The position numbers and the translations under genes are program-made. From the NCBI RefSeq assembly GCF_900161835.1, contig NZ_LT897836.1, positions 310,001 through 374,000 on the forward strand: DNA of 64,000 nt. Direction: 5' to 3'. Shown in pieces: positions 10,091 through 21,217 of the stretch. The DNA comes from Sodalis endosymbiont of Henestaris halophilus. GTDB taxonomy: Bacteria > Pseudomonadota > Gammaproteobacteria > Enterobacterales > Enterobacteriaceae. Numbering within the stretch: position 1 is the stretch's first letter; every line of letters begins with the position of its first letter. The notes beneath the pieces were generated by a model, which saw only the letters and a program-made list of their open reading frames with translations, did no database searches and was not told the origin of the DNA.

Positions 10091-11041
10091 ATGCTTAACG
10101 CATTTCAACTGAAAAACCATCGTCTGTCGCGCCTTGACGTCGATGAGTTGGGAACTCTGCCTGAAGCGGTATGGGTTGATCTGATCGAGCCCAACAATGA
10201 TGAGCGCGAACGGGTACATCACGAACTGGGCCAAAGTTTAGCAACGCGTTTAGAACTCGAAGACATCGAAGCATCTGCTCGTTTCTTCGAGGATGAAAAT
10301 GGGCTGCATATTCACTCTTTCTTCTTTTATGCAGATACTGAAGATCATGCTGGTAACGCTACCGTAGCATTTACAATCCGTGATGACCGACTTTATACCT
10401 TGCGCGAGAGAGAACTACCGGCATTTCGTTTGTACCGAATGCGCACTCGTAGCCAGAGGCTGATTGATGGCAATGCTTATGAACTCTTACTAGATTTATT
10501 CGAAACCAAGATCGAGCAGTTGGCAGACGCAATAGAGAATATCTACAGTGATCTGGAAGCTTTAAGCTTGGTAATAATGGACGGCCACCAGGGGGATGAG
10601 TATGACAGTGCGCTCTCCACCCTCTCCGAGCTGGAGGACGTTGGTTGGAAGGTAAGGCTATGTCTAATGGATACCCAGAGAGCGTTAAATTTTCTAGTGC
10701 GTAAAACTCGGTTGCCGTCAGGTCAACTTGAGCAGGCTAGGGAGATCCTGCGCGATATAGAGTCTCTGTTACCCCATAATGAATCGCTCTTTCAGAAGGT
10801 AAACTTCCTGATGCAGGCAGCAATGGGGTTTATTAACATAGAACAAAACCGCATCATTAAAATATTTTCGGTAGTGTCGGTGATGTTTCTACCACCTACT
10901 CTAGTTGCTTCAAGCTATGGCATGAACTTCGAGTTCATGCCAGAACTAGCATGGTCTTTTGGCTATCCAGGTGCCATTATGTTGATGGTTCTGGCTGGAT
11001 TAGCTCCTTATTTATATTTTAAGCGTAATAACTGGCTATAG
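10091..11041 (+). CDS. corA: Magnesium/cobalt transporter CorA
   Basis: CorA is the pentameric inner-membrane Mg2+ channel, the main constitutive magnesium uptake route. The protein is 316 residues, exactly the E. coli length, and closely similar throughout. The N-terminal cytoplasmic funnel includes [20 protein letters not shown]; the long stalk helix carries [23 protein letters not shown] (split here only for reading). The selectivity signature YGMN is at 276-279 in the loop between two C-terminal membrane segments, and the basic tail KRNNWL is kept. Upstream uvrD reads the same way as in E. coli. A single intact uptake gene for Mg2+ is typical of reduced genomes. Confidence 0.97.
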   Translation: MLNAFQLKNHRLSRLDVDELGTLPEAVWVDLIEPNNDERERVHHELGQSLATRLELEDIEASARFFEDENGLHIHSFFFYADTEDHAGNATVAFTIRDDRLYTLRERELPAFRLYRMRTRSQRLIDGNAYELLLDLFETKIEQLADAIENIYSDLEALSLVIMDGHQGDEYDSALSTLSELEDVGWKVRLCLMDTQRALNFLVRKTRLPSGQLEQAREILRDIESLLPHNESLFQKVNFLMQAAMGFINIEQNRIIKIFSVVSVMFLPPTLVASSYGMNFEFMPELAWSFGYPGAIMLMVLAGLAPYLYFKRNNWL

Positions 11042-14000
11042 ATTTTTGACCGGCAGAGTAATAACAAAAGCTAAAAACAATGCAATGAAAGAAAAAGTAT
11101 AATGATTAAGTAGAAACTGAGCATGGTATTGCGGAACGCAAAGCAAGTAAATGCGCGTCACAGACAATAAATGCAAGTATGAGCACTCAGAAGATTTCGA
11201 TCAACATCTTGCACATCTATTTGTGCGTTGATGTCTATTTTTTGCAATACACAATACAGAATAAAAGTAAAATAATTACTCGAAAAAGATAAACTGCTGT
11301 GAACCAAACCTCCGCAATTTCTTAAAAAGAATAGCTGAAACGTACTTTTAGTCTAGTGATTGATATTCCTAGATGAATAGAATATTTTGGTTATCTAAAT
11401 AGCACAGAGATTATAAACTTAAAGATTAGTAATAGTAAAATACTAAAATACCGATGCCGCAAAGTACAGCGTAAAAGAGTCTACATGGAAGACAATATAT
11501 TTATTAATTTGCAATAGACGGGGAGCTAACTTACTAATAAAGTAAGCCACTAAGTCACAAAAGCATGCTGTGAAAGAGTGTATTTAAGTTATCAACTAAT
11601 TTACTAAATAAATGGTAGTGACTAAATAATACGACTAATTTTATGCAGTTCTGCGCGCGCCACAAATTTTTGTTGCTTAGCACTAGTTACAGGGGATGTT
11701 TTTACATATCAATCGCCTCCCACGTGCATCAAACAGTCACCTGGCTTTTTGCTTTGCTACTCCTTGCTTGACAATAGCAACGTGCTGATAATATAAATTA
11801 TCCTGGCAATAAGAACCTATTACCAATTTGGGTCAATAAACATTTCTAAATATACGTTGCAAAACATTGCCACTAGATTTTATAGCACAAAATGTCAGGT
11901 GTGTCTCGTGCTTTTTATGTTTTGTTGGCTTCTAGCCTAATTCAAGATTAAACACAATATGAGAGACAATAAAAACATCTGTTCAAAGAGTGAACGTAAC
12001 CATTGGTTCAGTAATAAGTGAGTATGAAAAATTGGTAAATCAAAGGTTAGGCAAACGATCAATACACGGATTAAAATAAAACTATATTTAATCACTAAAT
12101 TTTAGTTTTAACTTATTATGTTCATATAATATTATGAAATGTTATATGATAGAAGCAACAACAGTAATTGTAATAAAATAATTTTATTATGTGCTAAGTA
12201 ATTTATTTTAATACTCTAAAGGATGGTCTGCATATAGTTTGTGATAGTGTTAGACTTCATTCTTAACAAATTGTATTGGAGGTAATTTCTAAAACTGTTG
12301 CTAACGAAAGTGGTGGTACACGCTAACCAAAATACATGAGACGTTGTAAGCGCTGAGGTTGCCGCTGGCCACGCAAACTAGGTTAGTAGATTCTCTCATG
12401 GATAAATTCCAGATACGATACAAAGTCGCTACTAAGTAAACTAGCCAGATCTTGGCTGCCGCAACGGTTTACAAGTAAACGTGAGATCACGCGTAGTTAA
12501 TTACCGTCTTGATCTGCGTTATTAAGCAATTTACCCCGTAACTAAAACTGATCGTCTATAACGACAAAATAAGTGTGCAAAGTAATTTTTGCTAGTAAAG
12601 AAATTGTTAATGCAAGCATTATAAGCTATATATCATGGATAATAGCTAAATTATCGGAATGTTGTTAAGATATAGGCTTAACTTGGTATTTAAATTATGG
12701 TTAAATCGCAATTATAAATGCGCATTATAAAATTATATCGAAACAAACACTTTTATTCCTAGGTAATCATATTAATAATTAATAAATCATGCAGTATAAC
12801 TAATTATCATCGCATATTTTACTACATATCACTCGAAGTTTTTCACCATATTATTCATATTATTAGATCTGACCTCAATGGCACATGATATTTATCGACT
12901 AATTAGTTAATGAAACCACAAAACCCGTAACTCATAAAAGCGTTTAGGATGAATTTTAGATGTGCAACAAAATGCGACATGTAAACTTGACGCAAAATAT
13001 GCACAAAATATATAACACTCATTACCTTATGTCAGGGTCGTAATTGCTTTTAATTAACATTCAGTATGATAAAAAATAAACATAAAGACAACTACTCATT
13101 ATATATACAAGCTTAAAATATAAAATAGCTGTAATTATAAGTACAACGCTACCACAAAACTCGTCCGTAGTTCTGATGATTATTTAGAAAAATCTAAACT
13201 AAACACACTTTACACCTAGGTCTGTAAGCTTAATTTTTGTTCAGAATGCCAAAGTGCTTAATAAGCCGCCCAATCATAATCACAGAAGTCAACCTATTTT
13301 GTTATCTTTGAAAAATTATGTGCTGTCTATGTTGTTATCAAATGTTGTGAAAGAGCTTTAAGTACCAGCAAATTATATAATGTTAAGATATTACAGCTAA
13401 GCATAAACCAAAAGGTATTTGTGCTAGTACATCAAACTTTGATAAAGAAGAGGGCAAGTTTCTAAAGATAAAATTAGTGTTAAAGACAAGTAACTTGTCT
13501 TCTTTCTGAAGAAGAATCTTACAGATGCTAGATTGCAGGATTCTTAAAGCAAAATACTAAAATAACATCAGATTACCGTGATATAATGTAGGTTTTAAAA
13601 TAAACGACTCCTAGCTACTACTTTATGGAGCCAATATTTGCTAATTACTACAAGCTGCTAGTAACAATATGCTTTACTAAGATCGATAGTTCTTAATAGT
13701 TATATAATAACAAAAAAAATCAAAATAACAGTAAATATATCAGGTACTTGTTTTGTATATAATATAAAGCAAATAAATAACAACACCTTCTACTTTATTT
13801 ATATTCATGATGTTTGTTTACATAAATAAATTAAATTTTTCTCATTATTTTTTTGACGTAATGATAGTAACTAAGCTAACCATAGTAATATTCATATTTA
13901 ATATTTACTCTTTAATCATCTAGGCGTACAAATACTGTTCTGGAGGTAAAGAGGATGAACTCTACTTTATATAAGTAGCTAGAAATAGTCCGCTATTCAG

Positions 14001-14133
14001 CAGCACTATTTCTTGTTATTTAGAGTTCATGTACTAGTTCTATACACTTAATTACGTATCTACCTAAAATTAAGACTTTAATTATATTAGATAAATGTTC
14101 TAAATTTATTTGTCATTCTTTTTATTACCGCTA
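11042..14133. other. 3.1 kb gene-free stretch
   Basis: No intact gene and no fragment I can name. In E. coli yigF, rarD, pldA and recQ follow corA; I looked for pieces of rarD, pldA and recQ and found none. Patches of higher GC near 11640-11760 and 12300-12560 are the best places for heavily decayed genes. The rest is very AT-rich. Confidence 0.5.
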
Positions 14134-14158
14134 AATTCAAAGCGAAACGCTTTGAATT
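14134..14158. repeat. Perfect hairpin after ssb
   Basis: An 11-bp perfect inverted repeat (AATTCAAAGCG, loop AAA, then its complement) lies 48 bp past the ssb stop. Neither side has a U-run directly after the stem, so if it ends ssb transcription or protects its 3' end it is not a textbook rho-independent terminator. Confidence 0.6.
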
Positions 14159-14205
14159 ATAAAAAGTTCACAGAAAATGCTTAACAGCATTAACTACGGT
14201 CAATT

Positions 14206-14736
14206 TTAGAAAGGAATATCATCATCAAAGTTTATCGATGGCTCGTTGTTAAGTGTCGATGCTGGATTCTGAGCAGGGTCGTTGCAACTGGGGGTTAGCG
14301 CGTTATTACCCTGCGACGTTTGTGGTTGTTTCAAGCTGACTTGCTGCTGTACACCACCAGTGTTAACTCCCGTCCCGCTACTGCTATGGCGACCACCAAG
14401 CATTTGCATGGTACCGCCCATATTAACTACTATCTCGGTAGTGTAACGAACCTGTCCGCTTTGGTCTTGCCACTTACGGGTCTGCAGTGATCCTTCGATA
14501 TACACTTGGGAACCCTTATGCAAATATTCACCGGCCACCTCGGCTAGTTTGCCAAACAGCACTACGCGGTGCCATTCCGTTTTTTCTTTACTTTCGCCCG
14601 TTTGCTTATCACGCCAGTTTTCAGAAGTGGCAAGGGTGATGTTAGCTATCGCACCACCATTAGGCATATAACGGACCTCTGGATCCTGACCCAGGTTTCC
14701 TACTAGAATTACTTTATTAATTCCTCTGCTAGCCAT
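14206..14736 (-). CDS. ssb: Single-stranded DNA-binding protein
   Basis: SSB coats single-stranded DNA during replication, repair and recombination and recruits partners through its C-terminal tip. The protein is 176 residues (E. coli 178). The OB fold begins with [19 protein letters not shown] and continues through [15 protein letters not shown] and [17 protein letters not shown] Gln/Gly/Asn-rich linker follows, and the acidic partner-binding tip FDDDIPF is intact. The start at 14736 is chosen from MASRGINK; the frame is open for 24 more codons with no similarity. uvrA is divergent, as in E. coli, but I could not find a LexA box in the gap, so SOS control of this pair seems lost. Confidence 0.95.
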   Translation of the reverse strand: MASRGINKVILVGNLGQDPEVRYMPNGGAIANITLATSENWRDKQTGESKEKTEWHRVVLFGKLAEVAGEYLHKGSQVYIEGSLQTRKWQDQSGQVRYTTEIVVNMGGTMQMLGGRHSSSGTGVNTGGVQQQVSLKQPQTSQGNNALTPSCNDPAQNPASTLNNEPSINFDDDIPF

Positions 14737-14970
14737 TAGGTTATCCTGATTAAGATAAATGCTTAAGTTTAATCGGTTAATCTTACCATAACAACTCTTA
14801 AAAAACATGTTTAGAAATTTAGATTGCGTATAGAAAATTATTTCTATGAATAATGATTGAATATTTATTTAGTTTATTATGTCTCATGGTTAGCTACCAC
14901 GCATAACCGTTTTTTATGACTAGTGCTTATCATAGCCAACTTAATTCATACAATCTTAGGATTAAGTTGA

Positions 14971-17735
14971 ATGAATAAGATTAAAGTTTATGGTGCCCGT
15001 ACTCATAATCTAAAATATCAGTTTAATTATACCCAGAGATAAATTAATAGTGATTACTAACGTATCTAGTTCCATTAAATCATATCTTTTTTTTCGATAC
15101 CCTATATGCTAAAAAGCAGCGTTGGTATATTAAGTAACTTTATGCTTATGACAGGTAATTTTTATCTTTGATGAAAAAGCTGGACGTAGACCACATTGAA
15201 GGGTTGTCGCCAACGATTTTACTTGAACAAAAACCTAAGTCACACAATCCGCTCTAGACGATAGGAACAATAACTGAACTCTATGATTATGTGCGTTTTT
15301 TGTTTGTCCTCGGTGGCGAACCTTACTGCCCGGATCACAATTTGCCACTAACGTCGTAAACTGTTAGCCAAATTGTAAATAATGTGCTACCGTACCCAGG
15401 AGGAAAATGGTTGATACTACTTGCCCTATTATAAAAGACCGTAAGGGAAAGCATAGTCAAATACTAAAAATCTAGCGATGCAGTTGGTGTGTCCGTGCGC
15501 GTATCGACGATAGCATCTGCGATTTGGCTAATTGACCAACACTAAACTGCACAAAAACATAAGATCAAAGTAGTGAGCGATCATTTAAAATGCGCGCGGA
15601 TCTTGCACAACGGCTGGTTGAATCCTTTAAAACTCAACTTCGTCTCTCGGTGGCAGTACAGCTGTGGTAGCCGATACGGGAGCCTAAAAAGTAGAAAAAC
15701 TACTATTTTCTGCTAACCGCGCTTGCCCTGCCTGCTATGGGATAGGTATCTAACAGTATTTTGTTCTAGATCGAGTATTGAAAAATCAGTACATCTCCCT
15801 AACCAATGGTGCTATTACCGATTAGGATCGACACAACTTTCATTATTTCTAGATGCTGTGCTCGGTAGCCTAACACTATAAATTCGACATCGAGGCGCCA
15901 TTTCATGATATTAAACCGATTGTTTAGCAAAAAAATTCTATTCGGATCTAGAACGGTCAATATTGTGTTTAAGTTTCTTAATAATCGCGACCATATCTCC
16001 TTGTAGAGACATCCGTTTGAAAAAGTAATGCTGCACATGAAGCGCTACTATAAGAAAACAGATTCCAGCGCGATACGGAAAAAACTGATAAAATATATGA
16101 GAACCTACTCCTGCACTACCTGTAGCGGTACCAGACTATAGCGCAAAAGTAAGGCATGTCTTTGTGAAACGCACTGCTATACTAAAATTTCTGACATAAA
16201 CATCAAACGTGCATTCGCGTTCTTCGAAAATATGAAACTCAGCGGTCAGCACGTTGAGATCCCTGAAAATACTAAAATAAATCCAAAACCGAATGAAATT
16301 CTTAGTCAACGTAGGTTTGAAAATAAATCTCCATATTTCGTTCTACAAAAACATTGTCTGGCGGCAAAACAAAGCGTATCCGTCGTCTAGCCAGGCAGGT
16401 TGGTGACGGCTCGGTAGGATTGATGTATGTGCTAAATAGAATTATCCATCCGGGTTGCATCAACGTGATAAAAAGCCATTGCTGGAAATTCTAGTACACA
16501 TCTGTGTTATCTTAACAGTAATGTTATAGTGGTAGAGCATGACAATGCTTCTATTCGAGCAGCTCATGATATTATAGACATCGACCTGGAGCCGGAATAC
16601 ACAGCAGTAAGGTTTTTGGCCCCAGGCACCCGCCGCGAGGAGATTTATGGGTTCACTCGGCGTCAATAACCGGCCAGCTATTCAGCGGAAAGCAGGAAAT
16701 TGCCATCCTGAAGGGGCGCATTCCGGTAGACCATGCCTGAAGTATTGAAGCTGATCAACACGCGCAGCAATAATCTCAAAGATGTAAAACTGACTCTACC
16801 TGTAAGAGCCATTTATTTGTATAACCGATGTTTCCGGCCCGGGTAAATCTACGCTTATCAAGCGATACTCTACTCCTAGCCGCAAAGTGTCAGCTTAACA
16901 ATGATGTCTTAACCGAAGTGGCACCCTATCAAAACGTACAGAGGTTAGAATATTTTAATAAGGCTATTACTATCCGATCAGAGTCCTATCGACAAGACAC
17001 TCCCTATCCAATCCTGCCACCTACACTGGCGTGTTTAAGCAAGTGCGCGAGTTATTGCTTGCGTACCGAAATCTCGCGCCCGTTGTTATACACTTAGCTG
17101 TTTTAACTTCAATATGCGCAGTAGGGCACTGAGAATTTTGTCAGGTCAACGGTGTTATGAAAGTAGAAATGCATTTTTCCAAATGTTTATGTCCCATTCT
17201 TGCGATCACTGCAAGAGAAAGCGCTATAATCGCAACCCACTAAAATCAAATATAAAAATATTCATTAGGTGCTGGAGATGACTATTGAAGAAGTGCGCAC
17301 ATTTTCGAAACTATCCCTCTTCTAGCACGCAAACTTTTCAATGCTAATAGATGTCGGTCTGTCTTATCTAAGACTAGATCAATACGCCACTACTCTTCCT
17401 GGCGGCTAGACCTAGCTGGTTAAAGTTGGCTCGGAAATTGTCTAAGTGTAGCTCTTGCCAAACGCTTTATATACTAAATGCATGAAACAACCGGATGCAT
17501 TTCGCCGAAATTAAAGTAATTGCTAGCGATATTACATCAGCTGATAGATCGTGGCAATATTATCGTGATTATTGAACACAATTTAAATATAATCAAAATA
17601 CCGATTGAATCGTCGATCTTAACCCTGAAGGCGGTCCTGACGGCGGGGAAATCCTAGTTCGCCGACACACCAAAACCGGTGTCAACTTGCAAAGTCTTTT
17701 ATACAGCTCACTTCCTGTTATGTACCCATATTGAG
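14971..17735 (+). pseudogene. uvrA: uvrA pseudogene, near full length
   Basis: UvrA is the ATPase damage sensor of nucleotide excision repair. The ancestral start survives (ATG 14971: MNKIKVYGARTHNLK), but the frame stops within about 25 codons. Further pieces follow in order in all three frames: [12 protein letters not shown] near 15180, a VEHDNASIRA piece near 16535 (family VEHDEDAIRA), TDVSGPGKSTL near 16825 (second Walker A, first Gly-Lys context changed), KVEMHF near 17160, IEEVRTFS near 17285 and IVIIEHNLNIIK near 17565. The total length is only slightly below the 940-codon gene, so decay is mainly point changes and tiny indels, with no large deletion. No domain could be made. Confidence 0.93.
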
Positions 17736-17764
17736 ACATAAGTTGAACATTTTTAGGGGTCTTA

Positions 17765-17804
17765 ATACAAGTGCGCTCTTGTCGAGTGCACTTGTATTTT
17801 TTTG
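17765..17804 (+). terminator. Rho-independent terminator of uvrA
   Basis: A strong stem of 12 pairs (ACAAGTGCGCTC against GAGTGCACTTGT, one G-U wobble) with loop TTGTC is followed by A and seven T. It sits right after the dead uvrA and reads in its direction. It is better preserved than the gene it served. Confidence 0.9.
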
Positions 17805-18491
17805 TTTATGCCCTGCTGTTCATTGCAAAAGATGAGTCATGATCAGAAATATCGTCTTCATGACACAAAATGTTGAGCTATATTAAAGCCACTAACCAGA
17901 TACCACCAACATTGCAGGTTGTGATGCCGCAATGCACAGGCATAGTACAGCAGTCTGTGCGGCTTAGCAAAAGTACCGATTGACTGTCTACGATACATAG
18001 TTAATGGAAAATAGTATATTTTCTCTTTTGCCCACTTTTATAATACATATTCAGTAATGCATGCTCACCCAATATTACTGTCATACAGTAAATAAAGATA
18101 ACAAACCTAAATTGACCACACGCATTTACCTATAATTAACAAGCAGTTGCAGTAAAATGCATAACATAAAATAATTGATATGTGTCGGTATGTCATCTAT
18201 TCCTTAATAACCATGTTTAGTATGGGTGCAAGTAACGTTAACCAATATAAGAATAGTTGCCAAGATCGTTTTTGACGTGGTAATTGTAATTTTATTGATC
18301 GTTAAGAAAAAAGTAGTCTACTACTGCTAAAGATTAGTGGCATAAATTAGACAAATCTTTCATCGGTGACTAAAAGCAAGATGTACAGTCAAACTTTCTG
18401 TATTGTGATTTATTAATCATACCTATCTGCTTATTTGTTATCCCTCTTTATATGTATGGATAATACAAAGCAGAAGAACACTGGACGTGCC
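17805..18491. other. uvrA-tyrB convergent gap
   Basis: About 690 bp between the uvrA terminator and the tyrB stop. I recognise nothing in it (aphA lies near here in E. coli; no trace seen), and no clear tyrB terminator. Confidence 0.4.
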
Positions 18492-19688
18492 TTACTTTAC
18501 TGCCGCAAAAGCTTTGGCTACCTTACCGACATTAGTAGTATTTAGACCAGCTATACAGATCCTGCCATTATCAATTAAGTATACACCATATACTTCTCGT
18601 AAATGTGTAATTTGCTCCGAACTGAGGCCCGTATAGCTAAACATGCCCCGCTGACATAAAAAATGATCGAATTTATATTCGGGTAACGCAACCTTCAGTG
18701 CCTCAACTAGGCTCCTGCGCATTGCCAGAATACGCAGGCGCATCTCTGCTACTTCTTCACGCCACAAGGCATTCAATACCGGTTTATTCAATACCTGTGC
18801 CACCACTTGAGCGCCAAAGTTTGGGGGACTAGAGTAATTGCGGCGTACTATAGCCTTTAACTGGCCCAGCACACGCTCGGCTTCAATTGTGCTCCCGCAG
18901 ACAATTGATAGATCACCAACTCGTTCGCTATAAAGAGAAAAAATTTTTGAAAAAGAATGGCTAACTAGTAAAGGTAATCCCAGTTGAGCTATTTTTCGTA
19001 CCTGATAAGCATCTTCATCCAAACCATCACCAAACCCCTGATAGGCAATATCTAAGAAAGGAATAAGCTGACGTTCCGTCATTACATAAATGATCTTACT
19101 CCATTCTGATCGAGTCAGATCTGAGCCGGTTGGGTTATGGCAACATGGATGCAGTAGCACGATACTACTCCGTGGCAATTTCTGTAAGCAGGCCAACATC
19201 GCATCAAAATTAACACCTAGTTTATTATCATTTAAATAAGGATAGCGATTAACTATAAATCCGGCACCAGAAAAAATGGCCACGTGGTTTTCCCATGTCG
19301 GGTCGCTGACCCAGACCTGAGAATCTGGAAAGTAACACTTAAGGAAATCGGCACCAACTTTTAATGCTCCTGACCCGCCCAAGGTTTGAATAGTAACGAT
19401 ACGTAACGCATGAAGCATCGGATGATCTTCCCCAAACAGCAGTGTCTGGGTAGCGCTACGGTAGCTCGATAACCCTGCCATCGGCAGATAAGAAGATGAT
19501 CTTAGAACCGGTTTAGCGAACATTATGGACTGCGCCTCAGCTACAGCACGCAGCTGAGGAATAATTGCCTGTTCATTGTAATAAAGTCCTATGCTTAAAT
19601 TGACCTTATCAGGACGAGGGTCCTGTTTATATGTTTCCATTAGCGTAAGTATGGGATCTCCTGCATAAACATCAACATGTTGAAACAC
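18492..19688 (-). CDS. tyrB: Aromatic amino acid aminotransferase
   Basis: TyrB is a PLP enzyme that performs the last step of phenylalanine and tyrosine synthesis (also leucine, and aspartate in part). The 398 residues align with E. coli TyrB (397) end to end. [16 protein letters not shown] and SDPTWENH bind cofactor and substrate, [10 protein letters not shown] carries the Asn of the cofactor site, [10 protein letters not shown] the Asp-Tyr pair, and the Schiff-base Lys is K248 in [22 protein letters not shown] and the late Arg in QRGMFSYTG are present. It follows dnaB by 134 bp; in E. coli alr lies between them. Keeping aromatic transamination suits provisioning of Phe/Tyr to an insect host (inference). 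Confidence 0.95.
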   Translation of the reverse strand: MFQHVDVYAGDPILTLMETYKQDPRPDKVNLSIGLYYNEQAIIPQLRAVAEAQSIMFAKPVLRSSSYLPMAGLSSYRSATQTLLFGEDHPMLHALRIVTIQTLGGSGALKVGADFLKCYFPDSQVWVSDPTWENHVAIFSGAGFIVNRYPYLNDNKLGVNFDAMLACLQKLPRSSIVLLHPCCHNPTGSDLTRSEWSKIIYVMTERQLIPFLDIAYQGFGDGLDEDAYQVRKIAQLGLPLLVSHSFSKIFSLYSERVGDLSIVCGSTIEAERVLGQLKAIVRRNYSSPPNFGAQVVAQVLNKPVLNALWREEVAEMRLRILAMRRSLVEALKVALPEYKFDHFLCQRGMFSYTGLSSEQITHLREVYGVYLIDNGRICIAGLNTTNVGKVAKAFAAVK

Positions 19689-19822
19689 AGTACAACTCTC
19701 CTAGATCAGTTGGTGCACTGTTTGCACTCCTGGTTACAATACCAAATAAAGAAAATTTATTAGCCATTACTATTAATAAAATAGAGTTACAATTAAGAAC
19801 GTGATAAATAATGAGATGTTTA

Positions 19823-21217
19823 TCATTCGTTGTCATAGTACAACGGGCCAGCATAATTATCGAATCGTGACCATGACCCGTTAAAAGTTAATCTTACGGT
19901 ACCAATAGGACCGTTACGCTGCTTGCCAAGAATAATTTCAGCTATTCCCTTCATCTCACTATTTTCATGATAAACCTCATCGCGATATATAAACATAATC
20001 AAGTCGGCATCCTGCTCGATTGAGCCGGATTCTCGCAGATCAGAATTTACGGGACGCTTGTCAGACCGTTGTTCCAGGCCTCTATTCAACTGCGATAATG
20101 CCACTACAGGCACCTGGAGCTCTTTAGCTAACGACTTTAGCGACCGAGAAATTTCCGCGATTTCTAAAGTACGATTATCGTACAGCGCCGGGACTCGCAT
20201 TAATTGAAGATAGTCGATCATAATTAAGCTCAATCCATCATGTTCGCGAAATACCCGACGCGCCCGCGATCGTATATCTGTCGGAGTTAATCCTGACGAG
20301 TCATCGATATACATGTTACGTTTTTCTAGCAAAATCCCCATACTACTGGAAATACGTGCCCAATCCTCATCGGCTAGTTGGCCAGTACGAATTCGGGTTT
20401 GATCGACGCGAGACAGCGACGCAAGCATACGCATCATGATTTGCTCTCCTGGCATCTCAAGGCTAAAAATTAACACTGGTTTGTCTTCGGTCATCGCGGC
20501 ATTTTCGCAGAGGTTCATGGCAAAAGTGGTTTTCCCCATAGACGGACGAGCCGCGATAATAATCAAATCTGATTTTTGCAATCCAGCTGTTTTTTTATCC
20601 AGATCTAGATATCCGCTAGAAACCCCGGTAATACCATTGTGCGGTTTCTGGTAGAACTGTTCGATGCGAGCTACCGTGTCTTCTAAAATACGATCAATGC
20701 TCTTCGGGCCTTCATCTTTACTGGCACGGTTCTCAGCTATCTGGAATACCCGTGACTCCGCAAGATCCAAGAGATCATCGCTGCTACGTCCCTGAGGATC
20801 GTAACCGGCATCGGCAATTTCATGGGCGACAGCAATCATTTCACGCACTATGGCCCGTTCGCGCACAATCTCAGCATAAGCTGAGATATTAGCAGCACTA
20901 GGAGTATTTTTTGATAGCTCTGCTAAATAAGCGAAACCACCAACAATATTTAGTCCCTTTTTTTGTTCTAAAGATTCTGAAAGAGTGATCAAATCAATAG
21001 GCTTACCCAACTCTAATAAACTCTGCATTTCGATAAAAATTAGACGGTGCTGACGATGAAAGAAATCATTGCTAGTCAACCGTTCAGCGACATTGTCCCA
21101 GCGTGCATTATCCAACATTAACCCGCCCAGCACCGATTGCTCCGCTTCTAGCGAATGGGGGGGAATCTTCAGCTTTTCAACTTGTCGATCGCGGGAAAAA
21201 TTTGTTTTGTTAGTCAT
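19823..21217 (-). CDS. dnaB: Replicative DNA helicase DnaB
   Basis: DnaB is the hexameric 5'-3' helicase that drives the replication fork and binds primase. It has 464 residues (E. coli 471) and is intact. The N-terminal collar domain (KIPPHSLEAEQSVLGGLM) is followed by the linker and a RecA-like motor: Walker A ARPSMGKT at 223-230, LIFSLEMPGEQIMMRM, Walker B LIMIDYLQLM, and VALSQLNRGLEQRSDKRP. The C-terminal end NGSWSRFDNYAGP is conserved. dnaB and tyrB read the same way and may share a transcript. Confidence 0.97.
   Translation of the reverse strand: MTNKTNFSRDRQVEKLKIPPHSLEAEQSVLGGLMLDNARWDNVAERLTSNDFFHRQHRLIFIEMQSLLELGKPIDLITLSESLEQKKGLNIVGGFAYLAELSKNTPSAANISAYAEIVRERAIVREMIAVAHEIADAGYDPQGRSSDDLLDLAESRVFQIAENRASKDEGPKSIDRILEDTVARIEQFYQKPHNGITGVSSGYLDLDKKTAGLQKSDLIIIAARPSMGKTTFAMNLCENAAMTEDKPVLIFSLEMPGEQIMMRMLASLSRVDQTRIRTGQLADEDWARISSSMGILLEKRNMYIDDSSGLTPTDIRSRARRVFREHDGLSLIMIDYLQLMRVPALYDNRTLEIAEISRSLKSLAKELQVPVVALSQLNRGLEQRSDKRPVNSDLRESGSIEQDADLIMFIYRDEVYHENSEMKGIAEIILGKQRNGPIGTVRLTFNGSWSRFDNYAGPLYYDNE

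Noticed and set aside
14737-14970. LexA box expected between ssb and uvrA
   Set aside because: I looked for CTG-N10-CAG and found no convincing site; not annotated.
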